Shown one piece after another: positions 24,640 to 37,431 of a DNA stretch of 64,000 nt. The notes beneath the pieces were generated by a model. The model was not told where the DNA came from. It searched no databases and was given only the letters and a program-made list of their open reading frames with translations. Source of the stretch: Panorpa germanica (lineage: Eukaryota > Arthropoda > Insecta > Mecoptera > Panorpidae); assembly GCA_963678705.1 (NCBI GenBank), contig OY783207.1, forward strand, positions 2,790,001-2,854,000. The letters are read 5' to 3'. Every line of letters starts with the position of its first letter. The stretch's first letter is position 1. Position numbers and translations under genes: made by a program.

Positions 24640-25125
24640 TCTATACCCCGATTTATGAAATTTGAATATTAACAAGAGTATAGCCTTTGTAATTTTCAAT
24701 AAAATTATGCAAGTTTCATTGAAGATTTTGTCATGTTTACTAGCGTAATTTTTAACGCTGATTTCAAAATTAAAAACCATTTTTAAATATCTATAACAAT
24801 AAAAAAAAACGAAAAAAAACTTTCAATTTCTATAAAACAAGTGTATAACTTTTAAAATTTTCTATACCCCGATTTATGAAATTTGAATATTAACAAGAGT
24901 ATAGCCTTTGTAATTTTCAATAAAATTATGCAAGTTTCATTGAAGATTTTGTCATGTTTACTAGCGTAATTTTTAACGCTGATTTCAAAATTAAAAACCA
25001 TTTTTAAATATCTATAACAATAAAAAAAAACGAAAAAAAACTTTCAATTTCTATAAAACAAGTGTATAACCTTTAAAATTTTCTATACCCCGATTTATGA
25101 AATTTGAATATTAACAAGAGTATAA
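24640..25125 (+). repeat. Second run of 221-bp units, same order as at 20 kb
   Basis: Units at 24709 and 24930 repeat the arrangement at 19.99-20.48 kb, again ending in the GAGTATAAATTTG variant (25118). The shared variant shows block copying rather than independent amplification. Confidence 0.95.
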
Positions 25126-27589
25126 ATTTGTAATTTTCAATAAAATCATGCAATTTTTTTTGACGATTTTGATATGTTTTCTAACGTAATTTTTAACGCT
25201 GATTTCAAAATTAAAAACCATTTTTAAGTATCTCCATTATTAACGCCTTGGCAGGCCAATATCTCGAAAATCGGAAGTGCCACTAAAATATAAATTGCAG
25301 ATTTGAAATCAGCATAAAATTTTACGTTAAGAACTAATATAAATTTGACAATCGGAGACCATCAATTTTTTATCAAATTTTAAAGGTTAACCCCTTGTGA
25401 AATTTAAAAAGAAATTAAAAAATTAAAATATTTTATTTTCAACTTTTAAATATGTTTTTAAACGTACTTTTTCCCGCTGATTCCAAATCTAAAAACGAAT
25501 TTAAAATGCAGAAATTTCAATTATAATAAAATTAACAACCTTTAAAATTTTCTATACCCCGATTTATGAAATTTGAATATTAACAAGAGTATAGCCTTTG
25601 TAATTTTCAACAAAATCATGCAATTTTTTTTGACGATTTTAATATGTTTTATAACGTAATTTTTAACGCTGATTTCAAAATTAAAAACCATTTTTAAGTA
25701 TCTTTATTATTAACGCCTTGACAGGCCAATATCTCGAGAACCGGAAGTGCCACTAAAATATAAATTGCAGTTTTGAAATCAGCATAAAATTTTACGTTAA
25801 GAACTATTATAAATTTAACAATCAGAGACCATCAATTTTTTATCAAATTTTAAAGGTTAACCCCTTGTGAAATTTAAAAAGAAATTACAAAATTTAAATA
25901 TTTTATTTTCAACTTTTAAATATGTTTTTAAACGTACTTTTTCCCGCTGATTCCAAATCTAAAAACGAATTTAAAATGCAGAAATTTCAATTATTATAAA
26001 ATTAACAAGTGTATAACCTTTAAAATTTTCTATACCCCGATTTATGAAATTTGAATATTAACAAGAGTATAGCCTTTGTAATTTTCAATAAAATTATGCA
26101 ATTTGTTTGATGATTTTGTCATGTTTTCTAGCGTAATTTTTAATTAATAAATAAAATTATGCTATTTTTTTGATGATTTTAATATGTTTTCTAACGTAAT
26201 TTTTAACGCTGTTTTCAAAATTAAAAACCATTTTTAAGTATCTCCATTATTAACGCCTTGAGAGGCCAATATCTCGAGAACCGGAAGTGCCACTAAAATA
26301 TAAATTGCAGATTTGAAATCAGCATAAAATTTTACGTTAAGAACTATTATAAATTTGACAATCGGAGACCATCAATTTTTTATCAAATTTTAAAGGTTAA
26401 CACCCTTGTGAAATTTAAAAAGAAATTAAAAAATTTAAACATTTTATTTTCAACTTTTAAATATGTTTTTAAACGTACTTTTTGCCGCGGATCGAATCCC
26501 GATAAAACGAATTTAAAATGCAGAAATTTCAATTATTATAAAATTAACAAGTGTATAACCTTTAAAATTTTCTATACCCCGATTTATGAAATATGAATAT
26601 TATCAAGAGTATAGCCTTTGTAATTTTCAATAAAATTATGCAAGTTTCATTGAAGATTTTGTCATGTTTTCTAGCGTAATTTTTAACGCTGATTTCAAAA
26701 TTAAAAACCATTTTTAAATATCTATAACAATAAAAAAAAACGAAAAGAACTTTCAATTTCTATAAAATTAACAAGTGTATAACCTTTAAAATTTTCTATA
26801 CCCCGATTTATGAAATTTGAATTTTACCAAGAGTATAACCTTTGTAATTTTCAATAAAATCATGCTTTTTTTTTGACGATTTTAATATGTTTTCTAACGT
26901 AGTTTTTAACGCTGATTTCAAAATTAAAAACCATTTTTAAGTATCTCCATTATTAACGCCTTGAGAGGCCAATATCTCGAGAACCGGAAGTGCCACTAAA
27001 ATATAAATTGCAGATTTGAAATCAGCATAAAATTTTACGTTAAGAACTATTATAAATTTGACAATCGGAGACCATCAATTTTTTATCAAATTTTAAAGTT
27101 TAACACCCTTGTGAAATTTAAAAAGAAATTAAAAAATTTAAACATTTTATTTTCAACTTTTAAATATGTTTTTAAACGTACTTTTTCCCGCTGATTCCAA
27201 ATCTAAAAACGAATTTAAAATGCAGAAATTTCAATTATTATAAAATTAACAAGAGTATAACCTTTAAATATTTTCTATACCCCGATTTATGAAATTTGAA
27301 TTTTACCAAGAGTATAACCTTTGTAATTTTCAATAAAATCATGCATTTTTTTTGACGATTTTAATATGTTTTCTAACGTAATTTTTAACGCTGATTTCAA
27401 AATTAAAAACCATTTTTAAATATCTCCATTATTTAAGCCTTGACAGGCCAAGATCTCTAAAACCGGGAGGCCTACTAAAAAATAAATTGCATATTTGAAA
27501 TAAGGAAAAAAAAGTACATCAATTACAATAAAGAAATAAACGAAAACAACTTTCAATTTCTATAAAATTAACAAGTGTATAACCTTTAA

Positions 27590-28300
27590 AATTTTCTATA
27601 CCCCGATTTATGAAATTTGAATATTAACAAGAGTATAGCCTTTGTAATTTTCAATAAAATTATGCAAGTTTCATTGAAGATTTTGTCATGTTTACTAGCG
27701 TAATTTTTAACGCTGATTTCAAAATTAAAAACCATTTTTAAATATCTATAACAATAAAAAAAAACGAAAAAAAACTTTCAATTTCTATAAAACAAGTGTA
27801 TAACTTTTAAAATTTTCTATACCCCGATTTATGAAATTTGAATATTAACAAGAGTATAGCCTTTGTAATTTTCAATAAAATTATGCAAGTTTCATTGAAG
27901 ATTTTGTCATGTTTACTAGCGTAATTTTTAACGCTGATTTCAAAATTAAAAACCATTTTTAAATATCTATAACAATAAAAAAAAACGAAAAAAAACTTTC
28001 AATTTCTATAAAACAAGTGTATAACTTTTAAAATTTTCTATACCCCGATTTATGAAATTTGAATATTAACAAGAGTATAGCCTTTGTAATTTTCAATAAA
28101 ATTATGCAAGTTTCATTGAAGATTTTGTCATGTTTACTAGCGTAATTTTTAACGCTGATTTCAAAATTAAAAACCATTTTTAAATATCTATAACAATAAA
28201 AAAAAACGAAAAAAAACTTTCAATTTCTATAAAACAAGTGTATAACCTTTAAAATTTTCTATACCCCGATTTATGAAATTTGAATATTAACAAGAGTATA
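27590..28300 (+). repeat. Third run of 221-bp units, three copies
   Basis: GCAAGTTTCATTG at 27664, 27885 and 28106 gives an exact 221-bp period, followed by the GAGTATAAATTTG variant at 28294. One unit more than in the other two runs, as expected from unequal exchange. Confidence 0.95.
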
Positions 28301-30240
28301 AATTTGTAATTTTCAATAAAATCATGCAATTTTTTTTGACGATTTTGATATGTTTTCTAACGTAATTTTTAACGCTGATTTCAAAATTAAAAACCATTTT
28401 TAAGTATCTCCATTATTAACGCCTTGGCAGGCCAATATCTCGAAAATCGGAAGTGCCACTAAAATATAAATTGCAGATTTGAAATCAGCATAAAATTTTA
28501 CGTTAAGAACTAATATAAATTTGACAATCGGAGACCATCAATTTTTTATCAAATTTTAAAGGTTAACCCCTTGTGAAATTTAAAAAGAAATTAAAAAATT
28601 AAAATATTTTATTTTCAACTTTTAAATATGTTTTTAAACGTACTTTTTCCCGCTGATTCCAAATCTAAAAACGAATTTAAAATGCAGAAATTTCAATTAT
28701 AATAAAATTAACAACCTTTAAAATTTTCTATACCCCGATTTATGAAATTTGAATATTAACAAGAGTATAGCCTTTGTAATTTTCAACAAAATCATGCAAT
28801 TTTTTTTGACGATTTTAATATGTTTTATAACGTAATTTTTAACGCTGATTTCAAAATTAAAAACCATTTTTAAGTATCTTTATTATTAACGCCTTGACAG
28901 GCCAATATCTCGAGAACCGGAAGTGCCACTAAAATATAAATTGCAGTTTTGAAATCAGCATAAAATTTTACGTTAAGAACTATTATAAATTTAACAATCA
29001 GAGACCATCAATTTTTTATCAAATTTTAAAGGTTAACCCCTTGTGAAATTTAAAAAGAAATTACAAAATTTAAATATTTTATTTTCAACTTTTAAATATG
29101 TTTTTAAACGTACTTTTTCCCGCTGATTCCAAATCTAAAAACGAATTTAAAATGCAGAAATTTCAATTATTATAAAATTAACAAGTGTATAACCTTTAAA
29201 ATTTTCTATACCCCGATTTATGAAATTTGAATATTAACAAGAGTATAGCCTTTGTAATTTTCAATAAAATTATGCAATTTGTTTGATGATTTTGTCATGT
29301 TTTCTAGCGTAATTTTTAATTAATAAATAAAATTATGCTATTTTTTTGATGATTTTAATATGTTTTCTAACGTAATTTTTAACGCTGATTTCAAAATTAA
29401 AAACCATTTTTAAGTATCTCCATTATTAACGCCTTGAGAGGCCAATATCTCGAGAACCGGAAGTGCCACTAAAATATAAATTGCAGATTTGAAATCAGCA
29501 TAAAATTTTACGTTAAGAACTATTATAAATTTGACAATCGGAGACCATCAATTTTTTATCAAATTTTAAAGTTTAACACCCTTGTGAAATTTAAAAAGAA
29601 ATTAAAAAATTTAAACATTTTATTTTCAACTTTTAAATATGTTTTTAAACGTACTTTTTCCCGCTGATTCCAAATCTAAAAACGAATTTAAAATGCAGAA
29701 ATTTCAATTATTATAAAATTAACAAGAGTATAACCTTTAAATATTTTCTATACCCCGATTTATGAAATTTGAATTTTACCAAGAGTATAACCTTTGTAAT
29801 TTTCAATAAAATCATGCATTTTTTTTGACGATTTTAATATGTTTTCTAACGTAATTTTTAACGCTGATTTCAAAATTAAAAACCATTTTTAAATATCTCC
29901 ATTATTTAAGCCTTGACAGGCCAAGATCTCTAAAACCGGGAGGCCTACTAAAAAATAAATTGCATATTTGAAATAAGGAAAAAAAAGTACATCAATTACA
30001 ATAAAGAAATAAACGAAAACAACTTTCAATTTCTATAAAATTAACAAGTGTATAACCTTTAAAATTTTCTATACCCCGATTTATGAAATTTGAATATTAA
30101 CAAGAGTATATAGCCTTTGTAATTTTCAATAAAATTATGCAATTTTTTTTGATGATTTTGTCATGTTTTCTAGCGTAATTTTTAACGCTGATTTCTAAAT
30201 TAAAAACTATTTTTAAATATTTCCATCGTTTTAGCCATAC

Positions 30241-30480
30241 CAGGACAATATCTCGAACAACGTAAACCTTATCTTAAAATAAATTGCAATTTAACATTGA
30301 TCTAGACATATAGTTCACATTTATGTTGCCAGGTTCTCGAGATATGAACAAAAATTTCAATGAGGCACAATATCACAAACAATGTACTAGAAATGTGTGT
30401 AAATTGTCTTTTAAATTGATCTAGACCTATAGTTCACAATTCCATCGCCAGATTCTCGAGATATAAACAAAAATCCAAAA
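30241..30480 (+). repeat. Two-copy 119-bp tandem repeat at the array edge
   Basis: TTGATCTAGACATATAGTTC starts at 30297 and TTGATCTAGACCTATAGTTC at 30416. Both are followed about 30 bases on by a CTCGAGATAT motif and ACAAAAAT. The CTCGAGATAT element is the inverse of the ATATCTCGAG motif of the long satellite units, so this is a diverged, inverted relative at the right boundary of the array. Confidence 0.8.
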
Positions 30481-31269
30481 AAAATCAAGAAACCTAACTA
30501 TTATACTTTTTCACATGTTACTGTAACAAATACTAAAGATAAACTATTTATAGCATAAGTTATAGAAAATTCATTGAATTATGATAATAAAGTAATACCT
30601 TATCTCAGCTTGAAACCAACGGCCATTGAGTCCATTGAGTTATTACAAATGACCGCATCCCAACATCCCACATCCGAGCTGCAAACCCTTCATTTCTCAC
30701 TCCTCCCATCACTTCCTGTATCTTGTCATGTTTACGACAGTAGTTATATATTTACTTCACATTGTACCTTTCAGTTCAGTAAAAAATGATAGTTTTGTTA
30801 TCCAACATCTCGTGGAAAATGAATGTATTTTGTACCACCATTATTTATCATTTGACATTTTGACATAATCTGACCGTGAACTGGTTCATAATCCAACTCA
30901 AAATTTGCTGAATATGAAGTATCAATTTTTTGTTTGAGTCACATGCGTAAACACCGCCAGAATTGCGTCGTATATGATCTGGCGATTTATAATCAAGTAT
31001 TTAGTAAATGTGTTAATGGCAAGATATTACATATCCTTTTGCACACCAATGTTACGTATTATATTATACTGTATTACGTCACATCACTTAATAAGTTCAT
31101 AAGATGTCTACTACACCACTGCCTAATAAGTTTACGATACTTGTGAGTTCTCACATCGTCAATTAAACTTTGACAACAATCATATAACTCTGATCAAAGA
31201 CACAGTTGTCTGGCATCAAGCATATACTCTCTCTGGGCCACTGTGTCCTCTATGGTACATATGAATTTC
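30481..31269. other. Non-coding spacer, nothing recognised
   Basis: Two short plus frames (30574-30789 and 30934-31146) have no recognisable motif. No repeat boundary was seen. Confidence 0.4.
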
Positions 31270-32000
31270 TTAAGGAGGTACAGGACGTTAACGTAAATTA
31301 TGAAAACGTTGTGAAATTTGGAGGGTCAATACAAATAGTAAAAATACATGCTGTCTCAAAATTTTAGAGATCTACGGTTCCTAGTTTTCTTTTTATACAT
31401 GATTAAAAATAGTCATTTTCCATACAAATCATATCTTTTAGTTCAATTTCACCACATAATATTACTTTTAACTATGAAAAAATGGTGACACGGCTTTTAA
31501 AAACTAGGTGTATATAAAAGAATTTTTTCTGTAAAAAATTGCAAAAAGAAAATTATCAAAAGGATACCTATATACGAAAATATTTAAATAAAACCAGTAA
31601 GAAACAGTAAGTGTAGGTTATAAGCCGACAACGTTGCAAATCCCAATTTGAGCGGGAAATTTAAAATCGGAATAAATATTTTATAAAATATAACAATTTG
31701 TTTGTCAAAGAACCAAATCACACATGCGTTTATACACGTAAATTTACAGCGTTGCCAAATTTATTATTCCTTTTTCAAAACATTTAATTTGAATTTAAAT
31801 TGAATTAATATAAATTTGATATTAATTATATGTAATTTTTCATTTATTTAACTATTATATGCATTAATAGGAAATTGAAAAATTCATTTTCAAAGGTACA
31901 GTCCCAATATTTGCTCGTTCTTCATGTACTTCGTATTTTGCATTTCGTATTACCGAGAGATAAACTTTTTGCATTGACGGTACGTCCTGTACCTCCTTAA
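31270..32000 (+). mobile_element. TTAA-flanked MITE family B, complete copy
   Basis: A 731-bp element bounded by TTAAGGAGGTACAGGACGT on the left and its exact complement ACGTCCTGTACCTCCTTAA on the right (19-bp inverted repeats including TTAA). It is non-coding. It lacks an internal stretch (CATTTTAACAAGCAAAAAGC) that the copies at 1-189 and 37432-38169 carry, so it has a private internal deletion. TTAA at both ends may be the target duplication. Confidence 0.92.
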
Positions 32001-33470
32001 TAGTGTCGCCATTTATAAACCATCCAGTTATACCCAGCCATACAGCATATTATGAATAAAAAAATTATGAAAAATAAACTGCGCATTTCTATAAATACAA
32101 CCTGAACAAATATTTCCAAACCTCTCGACTTGACATCGACATTAAAATAGTTTGAATGTCACCACCGCATCGCACCGTATCGGTATCACATCGTTGATTC
32201 TCAGATAAACACTTGAAAATGCAGGGGGAAAGAAAGAGAACGACAATAATGCATCTTCTCTCCTCTAACAACCTTGCGCAAAGACATTAACAAAACCCCC
32301 GAACATTGTAAGGGCTACTAATGTATTCTAGAGACGATTCTTGTTTATTCTGCAATATCTTCAAACGACTTAAGTCATTTTTTAAGTACATACACTTTAA
32401 CCGTTCAACTATTGTTGTATTTGTGCTCTTGTACGTTCAACTATTCACATTGTTTTAAAAAAATCTATTTTATGTTCAACTTTAGACGTAAAAGTAATGT
32501 TTCACGTGATGACATAACCTTGGGAGGTTAATTTAAGCTCCTTTTTGTAAGTATAGAAAGAGTTGAATTCAGAAAATCCAGTGATGAGTTATGAGTGACA
32601 CCGCAATGTTACTTTTTTTTGTGACGTTTGCGGAGATTCGCTGTCAATGCCTCATTTCTTGATATTTCTTTATGAAAATTTCACAAAGTATTCTTTAAAT
32701 GTTATTTTATTATGTAGTAATTATAGAAATAATTATATATTAACTGTGTCGTCAGAAAACATTTTCGAATATGCTTCTTTTGTATCGATTTGATCCCTTT
32801 GAACCAATCTTAAAAAGCAGAGAACCTAAATTTTAGTCCGTTCTTATTTATGAGGTCGTTTATTGCTTCGTAACAATTTGGAAATCTATTTTATATCCAA
32901 TTTACCTAAAACCCTAACAAGAGACTTACGACGCCTGAACATGTCATTCAACTCACATCATAAAATGTAGAAGAAGCTATAAAGTAATAATGTTACCCCC
33001 GTACCATTGGCGTACGTAGCTAATTTCCATTCCAAGAGATGGAGAACCCTATTTCAATATATCAACTTTAGTTTTATTTTGTCTAAATTTACATTTTCAA
33101 AAGAATGAGTAAGTACTCCTCCTGCGTACGCCTATGGCTTATATATATTATTAACATATTACATATATAGAACGTGTAAAGTATGATTTTTACAACAAGG
33201 AACCATTTTACATCAAATTGTTCCCGAAAATAAGAAGAAAGTAATTTAAATTACGATCTGACAAGGATGTGATATTTTCGACTTTATCAGAAGCATAAAA
33301 TAAATTTTACACATCCATGAAAGTATGTATGATTATTTATGTAAAATATTTTATCTAAAAATTAGACCAACTTAGACTCACTTAGTCGGCTTTAATCAGT
33401 TTTCTTTTGTTTATCTAGTTTTAAATATCATTCCCACTCCATTGTTTTAATATTGTTTTTAAATTAAATG
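32001..33470. other. Non-coding spacer, nothing recognised
   Basis: No exon, RNA gene or bounded repeat was recognised. The 60-codon minus frame 32089-32271 shows no motif. Confidence 0.4.
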
Positions 33471-34090
33471 GGCTTGTGTCCTCATTATTTAGAGGTCGAT
33501 TTTTCAATTGTTGATTGAAATTGATGTTAATAAATTTGTATTGGCGTGTCTATTTTATTAAACATCTAAATGTTGACGGAGATATAGCAATTAAAAGTTT
33601 GAATTGTAGTTTTAGCGCTAGAAATGGTTGGTCATATTTTTATGACGTGAAATGCATTTTAACGTCAGTTATTTGTTGAGTAGGTCAGTGCTGTGGTAAT
33701 GTTCTGTAGCTGTTGGTAGTCAAATAATCAAGTCAAGTCAAAGAATAATAAGTTTTTATTTTATTTAACCCTGCTAAGACAGACATAATATTGAATTTTG
33801 ATTGTTCCTTGAAATAGCTGTAAATAATATTTGATATTTTGATATATAAATACATATAGCAGAGATTTATGAGCTGTAATGTTGGCAGAGATTGTGATGT
33901 CACATGCACTTGGAATGTGTACAACGTTGAATCCCTTTAATAATTAAAGTGACAAAATGACTTTTTTAATTGTTAATATCTCTTAACATATAAGGAGTTA
34001 TTAAAAAATAATTGAACATTGAGGTTCTAGTAACCCACTTTATCAATATATAATACACTTTTATAGAAATTAAGACAGGACACAAGCTCA
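33471..34090 (+). mobile_element. MITE family A, copy 3
   Basis: A 620-bp copy from TGGGCTTGTGTCCT to AGGACACAAGCTCA (one change in the right terminus). It is flanked on both sides by TTAAA (33466-33470 and 34091-34095), the clearest target-site duplication of the family in this window. Non-coding; the minus frame 33733-33924 is the repeat's own chance frame. Confidence 0.92.
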
Positions 34091-34536
34091 TTAAAAGTCC
34101 TACAAAAATGTTGTAAAGAGCTTTTCTGTTACATGACTACATATTCTATAAAGAAAATAGTTTTTATTTCAATTGGAAATACGGAAAGGAATACAATTCG
34201 AAGAATTTTGTTTCTTTGTGATTTTAAAATATTCGTTATTGTAAACATGAAAACGAAACTTTTCTATCATTGAATATGAATACACAGTCAATCAGTATTT
34301 AACCTTTGACCTTTCTATTTGCTTTTACCATTTGCCATTTCCGGTGTAGGAACGTCATTTGACAGGTGTGTCTGGGATTGTCAGCACTGAAATATCAATC
34401 ATCGAGTGTATGGAGTTGAACACGACAAAACAATTCTTAGCTCCCACATGTTTTTATGTTAAATGTTATGTCAGGTCTTTTATTTTAAGGGGTGTGCATC
34501 ATTATATGTGAAGAATGTTGATTAATTAATATTCTT
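34091..34536. other. Non-coding spacer, nothing recognised
   Basis: No gene or repeat was identified. Confidence 0.4.
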
Positions 34537-34672
34537 TAGGCTGAGTTCACATGGCACGTTTTTTGCAGTATAAATCTTATCGAATAAACAGTGGTGCATA
34601 TATTTTATATAGATCTATTCACACGACGTTTGTACTGCAAGAAATGTGCAGTATAATGCCGTGTGAGCCTAG
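34537..34672. mobile_element. Small TIR element, about 136 bp
   Basis: TAGGCTGAGTTCACATGGCA at the left is an imperfect complement of TGCCGTGTGAGCCTA at the right, and TTTGCAGTATAA and CTGCAAGAAATGTGCAGTAT lie inside near each end. The ends resemble those of hAT-type MITEs (inference). Only one copy was seen. Confidence 0.55.
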
Positions 34673-35865
34673 ATTACTTCCTTAAAGTCAAATGGAGTGA
34701 TTCGTAAACAAACTGGTCGACTTATTGAGTTGTGGTAGCAACTAAAGGAAAATATATTATTAAATAATTACCTCAGGCGGTTTTAAGTTACAAATAGTCG
34801 TTACTTTTTGAACATAACCTAACCTCAAGTAATACTAAATATGTTTATTCCTATCTTAACATAAAATTAACATTAATTTCAGTGTTAGAAAAACATTGAT
34901 ATCCTAAAGAATTGATTCTCTATCTCTACCTCTTGGACCTTCTTCCTTTTGATACTACATAGATTTTTTCGTTCTATGTATCTCACCACTAAATCCGTAG
35001 CGCATCCTAAGGTATCTTAAGCAAGGCAGCTTTAAGCGGATAAAGACGGTGACTCACTATATTACGGACTTGATTGAATCTCTTTTACAGCTTCGGAAAA
35101 GCTGTAAAAACCTGAAGAGGTCTGCTTATTAACACTTGGGTCAGTGGAAAAGTCTACAATTAAAAGTTTTTCGGAATCTAAACAAAATAATATTGTGACC
35201 ACTAAATTTAGGCATTTAGTAAATGAAATACAGGTTTGGAAACATCGTGTATTGAAGGATATTAATATTTAATGAACAAATAACTACATTCAAATCTTTC
35301 CAGTGTATATTGGTTACAAATTCCTCTCTAGTTGATGTTAATTACGATGCTCAAGGAAATAGAGCACCAAAATCGTTTTTTTTAAATATCCATGCCGGAT
35401 AAAATGCGGTGTAACTAAAAGAGTTATTTGAAAACAAATATATCAAAGCAAAATAGTTGTTTCCCATACGAGGCTGCAATTCTATAAGGAACGTAACTCC
35501 CATACATCAAGTATCCAACAATAAAAGCTGATGTTGTCAATATTTTTATGCAAAGTAGGTCATTTCAGTAAATATCAGAAGTGACCTTTTGTTCTACGAG
35601 TGAGGGGCACGAACACAGAATGTGAACAACTTCACAGAAATGTTGTGGCGCTGCAAAACGCCTACAAACTACCCTTATTTACTGGGGAAATATTTAAGTA
35701 GGTCTAGTTGATGGAATGCTATAGTATTGAACATTTATAAAACAAGCCCCACAATCAAACTGACTATTAAGCGAGTTGAAACACTCTATTGTTTTGTCAA
35801 CTCTTTCTCAATTAAAGATATTTATTGTTTTTGCGTCTTCTTTCTATAGCTTCTGAATATGATAG
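34673..35865. other. Non-coding spacer with one perfect hairpin
   Basis: At 35083-35109 TTTTACAGCTT pairs perfectly with AAGCTGTAAAA around a 5-base CGGAA loop. Nothing else was recognised. Confidence 0.5.
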
Positions 35866-36119
35866 CACACTGCAAACGAATTTGAGCGTAAATCGGTGGC
35901 TTGGTTGTGCTGTGTTCTTTGCATGTGTTGTGTCACAATACAAACATACCACGTACCGATACGACAGTACGCCAAGTCAAACTTGTGTACTGTAGGGTGT
36001 ATTGGAATTGTTTTGCACTAACATAATTTATCATAAGAGCAAACGATTACTGATTAACGATTAAAGATTACTTTAATTTTTATCGATACACCACTGTTAT
36101 GAAACAGACTATTGCATTT
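35866..36119 (+). repeat. Dispersed repeat E, uninterrupted (empty-site) copy
   Basis: Continuous match to 3808-3990 plus 4626-4672, without the 635-bp MITE. The site corresponding to the insertion is in ATTACTTTAATTTTTATCG near 36067-36085. Confidence 0.8.
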
Positions 36120-37431
36120 ACAAGGTTCGGATAGGTTTAGCGTTGTAGCATGTCTTCGCTTGGTTAAAATTCGCTTAAATTCACTTCCAATATGAAGGCT
36201 ACTTACCGCCCGATTCGAACTTAACTGCATTGGATTCTGAACGTTGCAAAGTTTTCACATTATTTATGAAATATCTATTTAATCCTGCAAACATGTCCAG
36301 CCAATTTATTTCTTGTTCGTTTCACATTTTCGTTTTCACAAACCATATGTAAACTCAGCAGCCAGTTCAAACACATGTGCTATTTGAAGACTGCTACAAG
36401 CGAAATCATAATAAACCTACAACGCAGTAACCCCTTCTTCACCCACCTTCCCGTTCACCCTCCGCCACCGGTGACTAACTCTGCTGGACGAGAGGACCTT
36501 TATAGTTTTATATTAAATCCCTTAGAAACTTTATTGACATAAAAACTTTGAGAAAGCTCCAATACATGACATTTTGGAGAAAGTTTGTCCGCAAATGACT
36601 TGTTTGCAGGGTTTTAAGGACATACAAGGACCTTATTTGTTACATTATTTGTGTTTCTATTAGTTCCACAGAGTCAACCAAGTTCATTTATTATTATATC
36701 ATATTATTATACACTAATGTTACTTACAAACCAATAAAACTATAGGGTGTTGGTTGTGAAAACACAACGTATTTTATTTGTGGTCATGCTGTTAATCTAA
36801 TTTCCTGCTATCCGAACCCCTCCCTCCCTCATGTGATATCACACATTTTAATTAATAAAACTATTAGAATATTTTATACCTTTTAGAATAAATATACTTT
36901 AGTTTTTTTAGATCTCATGCTTTTTTCATTAAATTACTCGTAGTTTTTTAAATTTGTATATGTTATACTGCATGTGACGTCACAAAGCTTCTCTCAATAC
37001 TCCACCTCCATAAGTTTAACTTAACACATAAGTTTCTTTAAGTTGGTGTTATTAAAGCGCACTAAAGAAGTTTGATAAGTCTGAGAACTACAAGAGTACG
37101 TCGCTAAAATAGTAAACAGCTTTTAAGCTTAAAGAAAGAGTTTTTGTTAGAGCTTAGTAGTTTGGGAAGAGATTGAATCGCGCCTGCCTTACGAAACGTC
37201 AAAACACCGGCGTAAAATTAAAATCAAGTGTTGATTTTAATTACTTGAAAGGTGATGGAACAGAAATGTGAATTGTTTTCTCTAGGTTTGAAGAAATTTA
37301 ATCAGGGAATTATTATAGTAATACGAGAATTATGAGAGTTAGACGTTGTCCTGTCCAAATTTCAATAGATCCATTTACAATTAATCTGGAAATAAACAAC
37401 TGAATCAATTTTTCGGTTCTATTAAGGAGGT
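36120..37431. other. Non-coding spacer, nothing recognised
   Basis: A C-rich patch (CACCCACCTTCCCGTTCACC) lies near 36438. No gene or bounded repeat was recognised. Confidence 0.4.

Larger units (their letters stand above)
19160..30240. repeat. Complex satellite array of 221-bp and 470-bp units
   Basis: About 11.1 kb of tandemly arranged, AT-rich, closely related units. Two unit classes alternate. The short class repeats every 221 bp (GCAAGTTTCATTG at 27664, 27885 and 28106; also 20064/20285 and 24709/24930). The long class repeats every 470 bp (CCTTGACAGGCC or variants at 20601/21071, 23161/23631 and 25246/25716). Both share TATACCCCGATTTATGAAAT, AATATTAACAAGAGTATA and ACGCTGATTTCAAAATT. 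Long units add GGCCAATATCTCGAGAACCG, an inverted module, AGACCATCAATTTTTTATCA, GGTTAACCCCTTGTG and a third module TTTTTCCCGCTGATTCCAAA. Short frames inside (21923-22111, 26408-26596 and their partners) are copied with the repeat and are not genes. Confidence 0.97.

Noticed and set aside
21923-26756. Open frames recurring in pairs at 21923/26408 and 22077/26562
   Set aside because: They are duplicated because the satellite blocks are duplicated; the encoded text is AT-driven, without domains, and the frames break in most other units.
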